A stretch of 64,000 bases of DNA, taken from the NCBI RefSeq assembly GCF_024323335.1, contig NC_066584.1, forward strand, positions 268,824,344 through 268,888,343, in the 5' to 3' direction. This document shows, in pieces, positions 1 through 12,038 of the stretch (its first letter is position 1; each line of letters starts with the position of its first letter). The notes below the pieces were generated by a model. The model did no database searches, had not been told where the DNA came from, and saw only the letters and a list, made by a program, of their open reading frames with translations. This DNA is from Lathyrus oleraceus. Taxonomy: Eukaryota > Streptophyta > Magnoliopsida > Fabales > Fabaceae. Both the position numbers and the translations under genes were made by a program.

Positions 1-535
1 TCCCAACTAAGGTAGCTTGGGCGATGAGAAAATCAGATGGGAGACCTTGAATTCCACCTTTGGTAGTCATATGAGCACCAATATCAGATTCATCTATGTG
101 CAACAGATCAGTAATCTCTTGGGAAGAAGGAATTCTCTCCAAGCCACTGAACGACAACTGATCTAGGATAGGTATACCCACAAGATAGGCATACTCCTCA
201 AGTGTAGGCAAAAGCTGGAAATCCGGAAAAGTGAAGCAACGGTACAAGGGATCATAGAACTGCACCAACACACTCATCATACCTTCATCTACTTAAGTAG
301 CAAGAATAGACAGAAGCTTCCCATGGCGAGCTTTGAACTCCAAGGGATCTAATACAAAGGATGTCAAACTCCTTAACTCTTTCAAGTCGGGTTGTCTGAA
401 ACTGTACTTCTTCGTATTCCTTCTTTGCTTATCCATGTCTGAAAATTTGCAAATAGACCTCTTAAGTTCCTTGAAAATTTTCTCATTGTTGATGATATGG
501 ATGCAAATGGGTGCATGAATGCATGGATGCAACAA
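1..535 (-). pseudogene. Ogre ORF1, N-terminal part, broken
   Basis: ORF1 is the extra frame that Ogre elements carry upstream of gag; its function is not established. Read on the minus strand, the frame holds FKELKRSICKFSDMDKQRR, then a TAA at 293-295, then continues in the same frame (VDEGMMSVLVQFYDPLYRC) to the window edge. The matching part of the plus-strand Ogre (33344-34084) is similar over its whole length and has a stop at the same codon. The likely start ATG is one base out of frame with what follows (ATGAGAAAA where ATGGAGAAA would keep frame), so this copy has a start-proximal frameshift as well as the stop. Confidence 0.8.
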
Positions 536-1339
536 TCACACTCAAGGATCAAGCAAGTCACACCATACAAGGGTCACGGGGTGGACCAAGTCATCCTTAA
601 TATCAATCATCCATTTTGGTGGATTATGGTTTACACCTTATCAACACCCAAGTTCCATTGATATTAAGGATATACAAGAACGGATCAACCACAAATCAAA
701 GGTTTGTTGCAAGTCACGAATATGGAGTCTCGGTTAAGAACCACCCAAAGGGAGTGTACTATGGTTAAACCTGACAATCATGTTCTAAAAAGGTTCCCAT
801 AGTCATCATCCCATCTTTCAGATATTATCGGATAAATGACAACTCGTATTCCAAAAATATTCTCAAAAGAGACTCATATGAGTGTAGTATCGCGTAACAA
901 TCGTATCAAATCTTACACTTGAACGATCTTTGCACTATGTCCTAAAATAGGCCAAGATGGGCTAGGTAATCTAAGGTCCTTGGCTTCTAAGGTATATATT
1001 GGAAAGAGTAATGCCTAACCACGACTACTCGTGTGACATTATTGATCCCAACAAGACCTCCACCAAGTGAATGGGCTTGCAAGTCAACTTGCTAAGGAAT
1101 AACTCCACACAAGTCAACAAGACTATGCCATTCTCCTATCATAAGTGCACTCGAGTTCGGGTATAGAACTCATCTCACAAGAGACCACCAAGCACACAAG
1201 CAATTGATATATCAAGCAATTCATACATTACAAACAATACAGTCATCCCAAATTTGCACAAAAATATGTCACAAGTAAAGATAAACATACAATACAACAA
1301 AGGAAAATAGTAGGCTAAACCCACTAGGAAAACCTAAGT
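536..1339 (-). other. Ogre leader (untranslated) of element X
   Basis: Non-coding stretch between PBS and ORF1. It is strongly similar to 32492-33343 of the plus-strand Ogre and to 50940-51560 of element B. No convincing ORF. It contains the inverted repeat at 593-671, annotated separately. Confidence 0.75.
593..671 (-). promoter_or_regulatory. Conserved leader hairpin, element X
   Basis: Two perfectly complementary 15-base arms, ATCCTTAATATCAAT (593-607) and ATTGATATTAAGGAT (657-671), around a 49-base loop. The structure recurs at the same place in the plus-strand Ogre and in element B. A role as an RNA element (dimerisation, packaging or translation) is inference. Confidence 0.6.
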
Positions 1340-1357
1340 TCCCCAGCAGAGTCGCCA
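1340..1357 (-). other. Primer binding site, element X
   Basis: The minus strand reads TGGCGACTCTGCTGGGGA six bases from the end of the LTR. The same string is found at 32474-32491 (+) and, except for its last base, at 51740-51756 (-). Ogre elements are described as using a tRNA-Arg type primer; I did not check the match to a tRNA. Confidence 0.8.
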
Positions 1358-1363
1358 CTTTTC

Positions 1364-4300
1364 TATAGTGGGGTATTCGTTACCTTTAGATTTATTGACT
1401 AAAACAAAAGTAAATCATGTAATTCGAGTCGCCACCACACTTCTATTTATCCAAAGGAAAGGTTAGAAAGCGAACAAAAATCGAGAAGTTTTATCAAATC
1501 AAAAACTAATTAAAATGTCAGAGATCTGGGTAAGGGGGTTGGTTATGCAATGGGAAGGTTTTAAGCACCCAAAACATCCTTAGTACTCTAAGGGAGCCCT
1601 TTTTCCAAATGTTGTATGGTAGGTTGGTATTTGTGAAAATATTTGTGCAAACATGATTGGGGATATGAGAAAAGAATATACAAGTTATTTACAATTTTGT
1701 TGTTTGAATGGATAAACCCATTGCCTACGTACCATCGCAAAGGGTAGGATCAAAACCTCGTAGTTCGGGGTAAAAATCTCAAAATAAGTTGGTGAATTGA
1801 TTTGGACAAAAGCCTTAAGGTCTTTTGTTATCAAAGGGAGAAAACACAACCTAAACCAACAAGCCACCATGTGAGGAGGGCTTCAACATACTTGTGAGGG
1901 ATCCACCCTATAATAAGTATGGAAGACTTATAGTCCAATCACTAAGGATAAGGTGAGGTTTACATCAACCATTATGATAACTCAAACCTATGGCTAATGT
2001 TTATGAAAAAGGTTTTAACAAAGGTGGCCATTAGAACCACAAAAGCAACTTGAGTGAGTTGTATTTACAAATTAGAAGTATTCACAAAATGAAGTCAAAG
2101 TTGACTTAAGATTCAATTCAAAATAAGTATTAATGAAAAGAGTTTCAAAAATCAAGGGCATAATGCCTAGGTTTCTAGTTTTGAAAACAATGTCAATGTT
2201 TGCACAAAATGAGTTTGGCTTGGGTTAGAGTGGAGAGAAGAAGAGAAGGGCTAGTCCTAAACATGCAAATATGAGGGAAGAGAATAAAACCCTTGGAGTT
2301 CCTTTCTTAAGATCATAAAGATGATTCAAGATGCTCCTTTCCTTTGGACTTAGCAAGCAATAAGTAATTAACTCAAGCAATCAAGCAAATATTCAATCAA
2401 GCTCCTAGGATCTCCAATTGGCTTGTCTTTCTCTTAACTTGGATGTTCATGACAATGGTCCTTCTAACTATCTCAAGTTTGGAATCCCTATCACACAAGA
2501 ACAAACAATCAAAAAGTTCACAATGCAATAAGAGGAATGGACAAAGAGAGAGTTTAAATTAGGGGTCCTTTCAAGTCATCATCAAGATATAAGCATTCTA
2601 AAGGCATGAGGCCTAGTTGCTCTTCAACAAGTTTAGCATTCTAAAGGCATGAGATCTAGTTGCTCTTGAACTCTATTAAGCATAGGTAAGGTCCTAATTC
2701 TAAGTCCTTTCTCCTTTTTGCATTGGGTTCACACAAACAAAGACAAAACAAGCACAAGGCAATAGTATATTTACACAATAATGTGCTCAAGTGAGCAAAA
2801 GGCAAATGGCATAAACATAAACATGAGCTCAAATGAGCAAAAGGAAAAGACAATATGAATAAATGAGCAAGAAATTAAATTGCATTAAAGTAAATTGCAA
2901 GAATTAAATGCTTGAATTAAAAGCTAGTAATTAGTAGTTAGTGTTAGTGTGCCATAAGGCAATTTAGCGCTATGTTAAGCAATCGTAAGTGGACTAATGT
3001 AGTAGTCACACCTATCTGAGGCCAGTCAATAAAACTATAGGCAAATAAACACAAGTTAGAGATCATGACTAGAAAGCCAAGCTCCTACAACTTGCCATGC
3101 CAAAAGAAAAGAAGGATGACCTTGTATGGATTTCAGGTTCGTTGCTTGACCAAGAAGTAACCTATCTTGGACCCAAAGCAATTCACTTGATCTTTGATCA
3201 AGTTGAATTTGATTTGGATCAAAAAAGGTTAAGCCCCTCATATGTGAAGGCTAACCACAAATCATTAACTCATTGGTCAAAAGGAAAAAAGAAGAAGAAA
3301 AGAGATGAAGATGGAATGTACAAAATGAAAATTCAAATCACATAATCAAAACATAATGGTCAAATGTGAATGGAATCATCATCAATCAATGGTAAACAGA
3401 AGTGGAATGAAGATTAGAATTCAAGAAAGGTCAAACATATTTTTGGTATTTTTTGGAATTAAAATAATACATAAAATAAAATGAACAAATAAAGGTCAAA
3501 CTTCAAATCCAATTCAAATCAACTTAGATAAGTCCAATTGGATCATCATAAGTTTAAAATGGTCAAACAAGGTTTGACAAATTTTCTCAATATTTTTTGA
3601 AAACAGAAACTAATTTTAAACAATTAAAACTGAAGAGAAATAACATAATTGGACTAAAATCTCAAATAAATCTCAAATCAATTAAAAAATTGATGAGAAT
3701 ATTTTTCATAGACTTATCATCTTCCAAAGATGTTAAGAAAATATTTTTGGCATTTTTGAATATCAAATGGTATTTTAAATGAATTAAAAACGATCAAAAA
3801 TGAAACAATTCACAAAAAATATCAAATGGAATCACAAAAATAATTAAAAATCACTTGATGAAACTAGAATTTAAGAGAAATTTTTTGCAATTGGTCCCAT
3901 ATTTTTGTGATTCCAAATAAAAAAGTTATGAATTTTTGAAAATAAAAAGAATTAAAGAAAATAAAACAGAAAAAACCACAGCGCTCAGATCCATCTCATT
4001 AATTGATGTGGACATCATCAACGGATCAGAGGCGCGCGCTTACCATGTACATGAGTCAAGCACGAAGTACCATGAATTAAATGAAGTCAAACATAACAAA
4101 GGCCATGATTAGATCGTGGCTAATGGATCCAAGGGCCAAGGGACTCCCACGTGGGGGCAGTGGTGGAAACCACCGTCTTCTCCGGTGAGAAGGCAAAATC
4201 CGGCCACCAGTTGCAGGTTTTGCAACCTAAACCAAACCACACGATCCATATACCAAATTAAAGCTTGGGTGATGTACATCACCTCTGTAACCTTGGATTG

Positions 4301-4768
4301 TGCTCTAGATAGCTATGGAAAGAGAAATCAGAGATGGAAAATCCAGGTACTTGATCTGAAGTTCAACAATTCACAAAATTAAAGCCACCATTGGCTTTCC
4401 TCTCATATGGGGACTTCAGAAAACCAAGCAAACTCAAGCAATGCACAAAATATAGTAAGATTCGAAGCAAAACAGTTCAGATGGAAACCTTTGAAGTGCA
4501 GCTTTGATGAGCACGATTCAACCAATCTCTTGCTTGCAGCTTGATCATGATGTATGATATGAGAGCTAGGCTTAGGAAATGATGTTGGGAAATCAAACTT
4601 GAAAAATCAAACTTGAAAAATGAAATGAAAACTCAAAATTCATTTGGTGTGAGGTTGGGAAATGATTTCAGCAGGGTTTTAGGCGCCTTCAGGTTGCCAA
4701 TTGAATGAAGTGATGCATCTATTTATAGCTAAAGCTGCAAGGAGAGTGTGATGAAAACTGTGTGCATG
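1364..4768 (-). repeat. 5' LTR of Ogre X, promoter-distal segment (R/U5 side)
   Basis: 3405 bp from the LTR end at the PBS (normally TGTAG on the plus strand, here TATAG) to the point where Y is inserted. With 9583-10988 the LTR adds up to about 4811 bp, almost the same as Y (4809) and the plus-strand LTR (4851). No coding potential; the open frames inside are chance. Confidence 0.85.
4719..4727 (-). promoter_or_regulatory. TATA box of LTR X
   Basis: TATAAATAG on the minus strand, at the position where the other Ogre LTRs of the window also have TATAAATA. Solo LTR Y is inserted 41 bp upstream. Confidence 0.6.
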
Positions 4769-7700
4769 TGTAGCGGGGTATTCATTACCATTAGAGATAT
4801 TGACTAAATCCAAGGTAAACCATACAACTCGAGTTACCACCGCACTTCTTTTTATCCAAAGGAATGGTTAGAAAGCGAACAAAAACCTAAAAGTTTTATC
4901 GAATCAAAAACTAGTAAAAATGTCAAAGATCAGGGTAAGGGGGTTGGTTATGCAATGGGAAGGTTTTAAGCATCCAAAACATCATAGGTACTCCTAGGGA
5001 GCCCTTTTCACATTTGTTGTAAGGTTGGTATTTTGTGAAAATTTGTTTGTGTAAACATGATTGAAGAGATGAGAAGAGAATATACAAGTTATTTACATTT
5101 TGTGTTTGGATGGATAAACCCATTGCTTATGTACCATCTTAAAAAAGATTAGGATTAAAACCTTGTACTTCGGGGTAAAAATCTCAAAATGAGTTGGTGA
5201 ATTGATTGATCCAAAATCCTTAAGGTCTTTTGTTATCCAAGGGAGAAAACTCAACCTAAAACCACATATCCACCATGTGAGGATATCTTCAACATGCTAG
5301 TGAGGGGTTAACCTTACAATAAGCATGGAAGACTCATTGTCCATCACTAAGGATATAGGTGAGTATTACATCTACCTCAAGAATAACTCAAACCTAATAG
5401 CTAAAGGTTATGAAAACTTTTGATTAAGAAAGTGGCCATTGAAACCACAAAAAAGAGTATTTGAATGGGTTATATTTACCAATGAAAGGTATTTACAAAA
5501 TATGGTCAAGGTTAACATAAAAGTTCAATTCAAAAATAGTGTTATGAAAAGAAAGTTTGAAAATCAAAAGTATAAGGCTTAGGTTTCTAATGTTTGAAAA
5601 CAAGTGTTAAATGTTTGCACAAAAGTTTTGGCTTGGGTTAGAGTGGAGGGAAGAAGAAGAATGGCTAAAGTCCTAATCATACAAGAGATAAGGGATAAGA
5701 AACAAGACCACAAATGGAGTTCCTCTCTTGATATCATATTGATGATCCAAGTAGCTCCCATCCTTTGGAATATACAAGCAAAATAAGTAATAAGCTCAAG
5801 TAATCAACACAATCAAACAAGCTTCTTAGAAGATCCCCAATGCTTCTTGTATCTTTCACTTTGGATAAACATGGCAATGATTCTTCAAGTTGAATTCTCA
5901 TAGGATCCCCTAGCACAAAAGCACACACACATCAAAGAGTCTTATGAAGCAAATCAAGAATGGACAAGAGTGAGTTTAGAGGTTTGGTCCTTCTAATCCA
6001 TCTCCAACATTAAAGGTCGTTTTTACTCCATTTTTGCATAGGGAATGTCCTAGAAACTAAGTCCATTTGTCCATTTCTTTGCATTTGGTCCACAACAATC
6101 AAAACAAAACACAAGCACAATAATATATACACAATTATGTGCTCAAGTGAGCAAAAGGCAAATTGCATTAATATAAACATTTGCTCAAGTGAGCAAAGGG
6201 GGAAAAGCAAATGAATAATATGTATAAGAATAGTAAATTGCATAAATGTAAAGAGCAAGAAGTAAATGTTAATAGTTAATGGTTAGTGTTAGTAGTTAGT
6301 GTGCCATAAGGCAAATTTAGCGCTATGTTAAGCAATCGTAATTGGACTTATGTAGAAGTCACAACTATCTGAGGCCGATCAATAATAATGTAGGCAACAA
6401 CACATGTTAGAGGTCTTGATTAGTGATCAAACTCCAACAACTTGCCATTCCAAAAAGAAGATGAGAAATGATCTTGTATTGATTTAGGTTCTTTGCATGA
6501 TTTAGAAAGCAATCTATCCTTAATGCAAAGCCATTCACTTGATCCATGATCAAGATGAATTATATTTGAATCAAGGAAGATTAAACTTCCCTAATCAATG
6601 CTAACCATCAATCTTTAACTCATTGATCAAAAAAGAAAAAGAAGAAAGAGAAGAAGAAGATGAAGAATTAAAGTGCATTAAATGGAATGGAATGAGATAA
6701 TCAACAAGCTATGACCAAAGATAGAGAAGATCAAGGTCAAACAATAGAAAACAGAAGCAAAATGAAGATTAGAAGTCAAGAAACAAATAAAATATTTTTG
6801 GCATTTTTAATATTTAAAATAAAACTTGAATTAAAATAATAAAGAAAGGTCAAACTTCAAATTCAATTCAAATCAACTTTGAAAAGTCCAAGTGAATTAT
6901 CCCAAGTTCAACAAGGTCAAACAAAGTTTGACAAAAAATTTCAGCATTTTTAAAAGTCAAAAACTATTTTAAATCAATTAAAAATGCATAAAAATAACCT
7001 AATTGAACTAAAATCTCAAATAAATCAGAAAAATCAATTAATAAATTGATGAGAATATTTTTCATTGATCTATCATCATTCAAAGAGGTTGAGAAAATAT
7101 TTTTGTATTTTTTGAATATCAAAAACTATTTAAAATGGATTAAAAATAACCAGAAAAGAGAAAATTCATGAAAAATATCAAATGATAAAATTAAAAATAT
7201 TAATAATCATTTTTAGAAACTAAAAAATTAAAAGAGAAATAATGCAATTGGTCCCATAATTTTTGGACCAATAATGAAGGAGATATGAATTTTAGAAATA
7301 AAAAAGAATTAAAAGAAATAAAAGAAAATAAAATCAGAAATTAAAAAATGAGAAAAAACACGGAGCGTTGGATGATAGCTCATTAATTGAGCTGGCACAT
7401 CACATGGCTCCTGAGCGCGCGTCCACTAAACACCAAGGTCAATGCAATCACACCTAGCCATTAATTAGGTCATAACATTGAGTGGATCAGATTGAATTTG
7501 GAAAAAGCAATGGACGGTCTTGATCTGATCTGGAGACCAGACGGTGGCCAGCGCCGCCGTCTTCTCCGGCCAACTTCCGGCCAAACCAGAATTTGCAGAA
7601 ATTAAAACATCAACCAAAATGCACGATCCAGGTACCATTCGAAAGCTAGGGTGATGTACATCACCCCTATGCCACTCAATTCCACTCTATATTTCTAGAT

Positions 7701-9577
7701 TGAGAGAAATCAGAGGTGGAAATTCTGTGGTGTTCATGTGAACTCAATGAATTTCAAAAATTGAAAGCACAATAATGTGGCCTCTATGTAGAGGACTTCA
7801 GATCACACAATAACAAAGCAACTGGAACAATATATGAGCTGGTTCGAAGCAAAATGCAGTTGAGGAAAACCTTTGAATTATGAGGAATTGAGTCAAGATC
7901 CTTGGGTTCTTTTGCAAACAGAAAGCTCTATGGATCAAGGTGAAGAGGTCTGTGAACTTTTAGATCTAAGAAAACAGTCGAGGAAACTGAATTCTAGATC
8001 TAAAATTTTGAGAGAAAAGAGAGAGTTCCTTTGGTGTGAGGGTGGGATTTCAGTTGCACGGCATGTAGGGTGCCTTCAGGTTGAGAAATTATGAAGCCAA
8101 GGCCTTGTATTTATAAATGAAGGGAGCTACAAGAATGATCAAAATCGTGTGCATGGGAGAAAAGGGTCTCCATGCATGGGCCTGTACAGGCGCATGGAGG
8201 GTCCAATTCTAACTGGAATTGCAAGCTATTACCAAATTAAGATGAAATGGACGTGCAGAAATGAGGTCATAAGCTTATGCAATGTATTTTCAATGTGTTT
8301 CCAAAAATGCACTAAAACCTTCCCCTCTTCGAAAATGCTACTTCCAAAATTGAATCATAGCCTTATGGGTAATGGTTAGAAAGCTTATTGCATAAGGAAC
8401 AAATGTTATGTTGATCAAAACATGCATATGTGAAATTTCCAAAATTGGCCAATGTTCAAGCCCTTCTGTTTCAATGATGCAAGCTCCAAATGACAAAATC
8501 TTAAACATGAAAGTTGTAGATCTTTTCAAGGAAATCAATTTGGATTTAAATTTTGCATCAGTTGGATTTTTAATGAAGACGTTATGGGCACTTGAAGTTG
8601 GACTCTTTCACATTTCAATGCATTTGGTCCAAAGTGACCTATAATGTTTTGCATTATCACATGTATTTCTTTTAAGATTTTTCAATTTTGTTCAACATAA
8701 AATTTGAAGTAGACACATTAATCTTTCCCATGCATTATGTCTCACCTCAAAACCATGAAAAATGAATGAGTTATGTTCTTGGGAAGGTGACCAAAAATTA
8801 GGGTTTCAGTCAAAATGACCTATAATGTCTTGGAATGGATGATGACCTTCCAAGCTTCAAATCAAATTTTTATGAACATCAAAGTTGTTCATATTGTCCT
8901 TAAGAACATTTTTTCTCTTGGGGTCATCTCTATTTGACCAACACATAAAATGTTAGGTCTCAGTGCATTTCAAAATAGTCAGATGAATTGACTGATCAAC
9001 TTCTCAAGTCCAAAACTCATATCTTGATGAATGGATGATTTAGGGCACTTAAATAAGTTCAAATATTCATTAAATGATTAATTAAAGAACTTCCCTTGAT
9101 TGTATTTGACCATGGGTTGAGGTTGCTTCAAGAGCAAGGCACAGTTGATGAATAGATGAATTAGGTTTTCCTTGGGAAACAAGCCTCAAGCCCTTTGATT
9201 TGCTTTGATCAAAATGATGAATTGAGATAATTGGGAGGTATATTTGATGGATGAGAGCTTTGGGAACCATTACCATGCTTGCTTTCATCTTCTCTTGACC
9301 ATATCAATGCACATAGGGTCTCCTAGAAGCTTTTAACCTTGTGACTGCTCAAGCTACAAACAAAAGATGTTAGTGACATATTTTTGTGCTTTTGGTTAGT
9401 AAATAAAATGAGAAAAGAAATAATATACAATTCAAGCATGCTTGGTGATCTCAAACAAAATCTCAAGAGATCCCACCCAAAGGCAAAGAGAACACATATG
9501 CTTATGATCCTTGAGGCTATGCAAATGCAATGTTATGATGCCATGAGGGATCTTAGGGTCAAAATTAGGGTCTTACA
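4769..9577 (-). mobile_element. Solo Ogre LTR Y, nested in LTR X
   Basis: A complete 4809-bp LTR: on the plus strand it opens TGTAGCGGGG and closes GGGTCTTACA, which is TGTAAGACCC...CCCCGCTACA in element orientation. Flanked by the 5-bp duplication GCATG (4764-4768 and 9578-9582). X sequence resumes directly after it, because 9583 onward matches what follows the corresponding point of Y (around 8160). No internal region, PBS or second LTR is present, so this is a solo LTR left by LTR-LTR recombination. Confidence 0.88.
8108..8115 (-). promoter_or_regulatory. TATA box of solo LTR Y
   Basis: TATAAATA on the minus strand, at the same relative place as in LTR X. Confidence 0.55.
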
Positions 9578-9582
9578 GCATG

Positions 9583-10988
9583 AGAACTGGGTCCTCCATT
9601 CATGGGCCTATACTGGCGGATGTGAGGCCCATAATCCAATGGTTTTGCATGCTGAACTCAAATGAAGTAAGTTTGGACGTGCAGATTGCAAGGCACTAGC
9701 TTGTGTATCAAGATTCATCATGAAATGCATAAATGGTCACAAAAGTTCCTCTCTTCGAAAGTCCCATTTGGAAAATTCAAACATAGGCATGTGAGTAATA
9801 GTTGGAAAGGTCTTGACATAAGGAACAAAAGCTATGTTGAAAAAAAATCCATTTGGAGTTTGGAAAATTTTTAAAACTGGCCATGAAGTTCAAGGTACAA
9901 AACATGTATTTGAAAAATTTGCCAAAAAGGACCTACTTCAAGCCCTTATATTTCAATGATTCAAGCCTCATTTGGAAAAACATCCAACACTAAAGTTGTA
10001 GATATTTCCAAGAAACGCAATTTGGACTTAACTTTTGCATCATTTGGATTTTTGATGAGAAAGTTATGGGCACTTGAAGTTGGACTTTTTCAAGATTCAA
10101 TGGCTTTGGTCCAAAGTGACCTATAATGTTTTGTTATATCACATGTACTTATTTTAGGATAATGAAATTTTGTCTAACATAACATTTGAATTAGAAATCT
10201 TAAACTTTCCAATGCAATCGGTCTCACCTAAAAATCATAAAAAATGAGTGAGTTAGGTCTTTGGGAAGTTGACCCAAAATTAGGGTTTTAGTCAAAATGA
10301 CCTATAATGTTTTGAAATGAATGATGACCTTCCAAGTTTCAAATGGATTTTGGATGAACATGAAAGTTGTTCATAGGGTTCTTAAGAATAGTTTTTCTCT
10401 TGGGGTCATTTGACAAACACATCAAACGTTAGGTCTCAGTGGATTTCAAAATAGTCAGATGATTTGACTGATCAACTTCTCAAAGCTAAACTTCAAATAT
10501 TGATGAATGAATGATTGAGGATACTCAAATAGGCTCCTATATGCATAAAGTGATGAATTAAAGAACTTCCCTTGATTTAATTTGATCATAGGTTGAGGTT
10601 TCTTCATGAGCAAGGCACAGTCAATGCACAGTTGAATTAGGGTTTCCTTGGGAAACAATCCTCAAGCCCTTTGGTTTATCTTGATCAAATTGACAAATTG
10701 AGATGCTTGGGAGACATATATCATGATTAAGAGATTTGGGAACCATTGTCATGCTTGCTTTCATCTTCAAAACAAAACAAGTTAGTGACACATTTTTGTG
10801 CTTTTGGTTAGTAAACAAAATAAGAAAAGCAATAATATACAATTCAAGAATGCTTGGTGGTCTCAAACCAACTCACACAACTCCCAACCCTAGGGTAAGG
10901 AGCCACACATGCTATAATCCTTGAGGCAATGCAATGAGCAATGATATGATGCCATGAGGGATCTTAGGGTCAAAATTAGGGTCTTACA
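9583..10988 (-). repeat. 5' LTR of Ogre X, outer (U3) segment
   Basis: Resumption of LTR X after Y, ending GGGTCTTACA, the reverse complement of the LTR start TGTAAGACCC. It contains the recurrent U3 blocks (CCTATAATGTTTTG, AAATTAGGGTTT) found in every Ogre LTR here and captured in the MULE arms. Confidence 0.85.
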
Positions 10989-12038
10989 GCAGCCTATGCA
11001 TTCCATGTCCAAATGAATGAACCTAAGCTCTTTGGAAAGGTGAGATCAATAGGAACAACTTTCATGTTAAACACTTTTCCATTTGGAGTTTGTAACTTGG
11101 AGAAATTTGAGGTGAAAGTTTGGAAATTTTTGACATATCAAAATTTTTCTAAGTGTCAAGCCATATGTTTCAATATTCCACCTTGCCTAACTTTTTATAT
11201 GAGCTTCAAATGAGAAAAGTGTCTTCATCAAAGTTGTATCTCTCTCAAAGACCTTAAAATTGGTCACCAATTTCAAGTCATTTGGATTTTAAATAATAGA
11301 GTTATGCATTTTTGAAGTTTGTAAAATTACTTAATCAATGGTATAGGTCAAAAGTGACCTATAATGTAACCTCATATCACATGCTCAAAAAAGTTGAATT
11401 AGCTCCCACTCCAAACATCAAAGTTTAAGTAGACACATTGAATGTGATTTTGCAACTTGGAAATCTTTCATCTCATAGAAATTGAGCCACTTATGGCCTT
11501 GGGAAGTTGACTTTCAAATTAGGGTTTAGAAAAAATGTCCTATAATGTTTCAACATAGAAAATGATTTTCCAAGCAAAACTAGCTCTAGGTTTCAACATG
11601 AAAGTTGTTTGGCATGTCATTTAGAGTATGTTTTCTCTTGGAATCATTTTCATATCGTGAAAATTATTGGAGATAGGGTCTAGGGAGACCATGTTTTGAA
11701 TAGATGAATCCATCTGGCCAACCACCATCAACCAACTTGCTAACTTCCAATTCTTTTGCCTTTCTTGGCTCATGGTAGATCATATATGCATAAGATGATG
11801 AAATTTGAAGTGTCCATTTAGAAATTTGATCAATTGGTGAGATAGCTTGTTGGAGAAGTTACTCAAGATACCTAATCAAATTAGGGTTTCCAAGGCAAAT
11901 CACCCTCAAACTCTTGAAGAAAACTTGATCAATATAACATGTAGAGAACATTGGGACTCATATATTATGTTCATAACCATTCTTGAATCAATTATTGATT
12001 GTGCTCTTTGTTCATTAGGGTCTCAAACCCTAGATGTG
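10989..12038 (-). repeat. Older Ogre-like LTR fragment Z
   Basis: Diverged Ogre U3 sequence, most like the part of W beginning near 15225. Element X was inserted at its left side and LTR W at its right side (before 12039, candidate TSD ATGTG at 12034-12038). Its outer end and left part lie outside the window. Confidence 0.65.

Larger units (their letters stand above)
1..10988 (-). mobile_element. Ogre-type Ty3/gypsy element X, 5' part (runs off the left edge)
   Basis: A minus-strand Ogre-like LTR retrotransposon. Read from right to left it shows the 5' LTR (10988 to 1364, interrupted by solo LTR Y), the primer binding site, a leader of about 0.8 kb and the start of ORF1, which leaves the window at base 1. 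The same order and closely similar sequence recur on the plus strand at 31557-33835 in the Ogre copy starting at 19166. The outer TSD is probably GCAGC (10989-10993), because the uninterrupted LTR W reads straight through the matching site near 15225. The second TSD copy and the 3' LTR lie outside the window. Confidence 0.88.
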
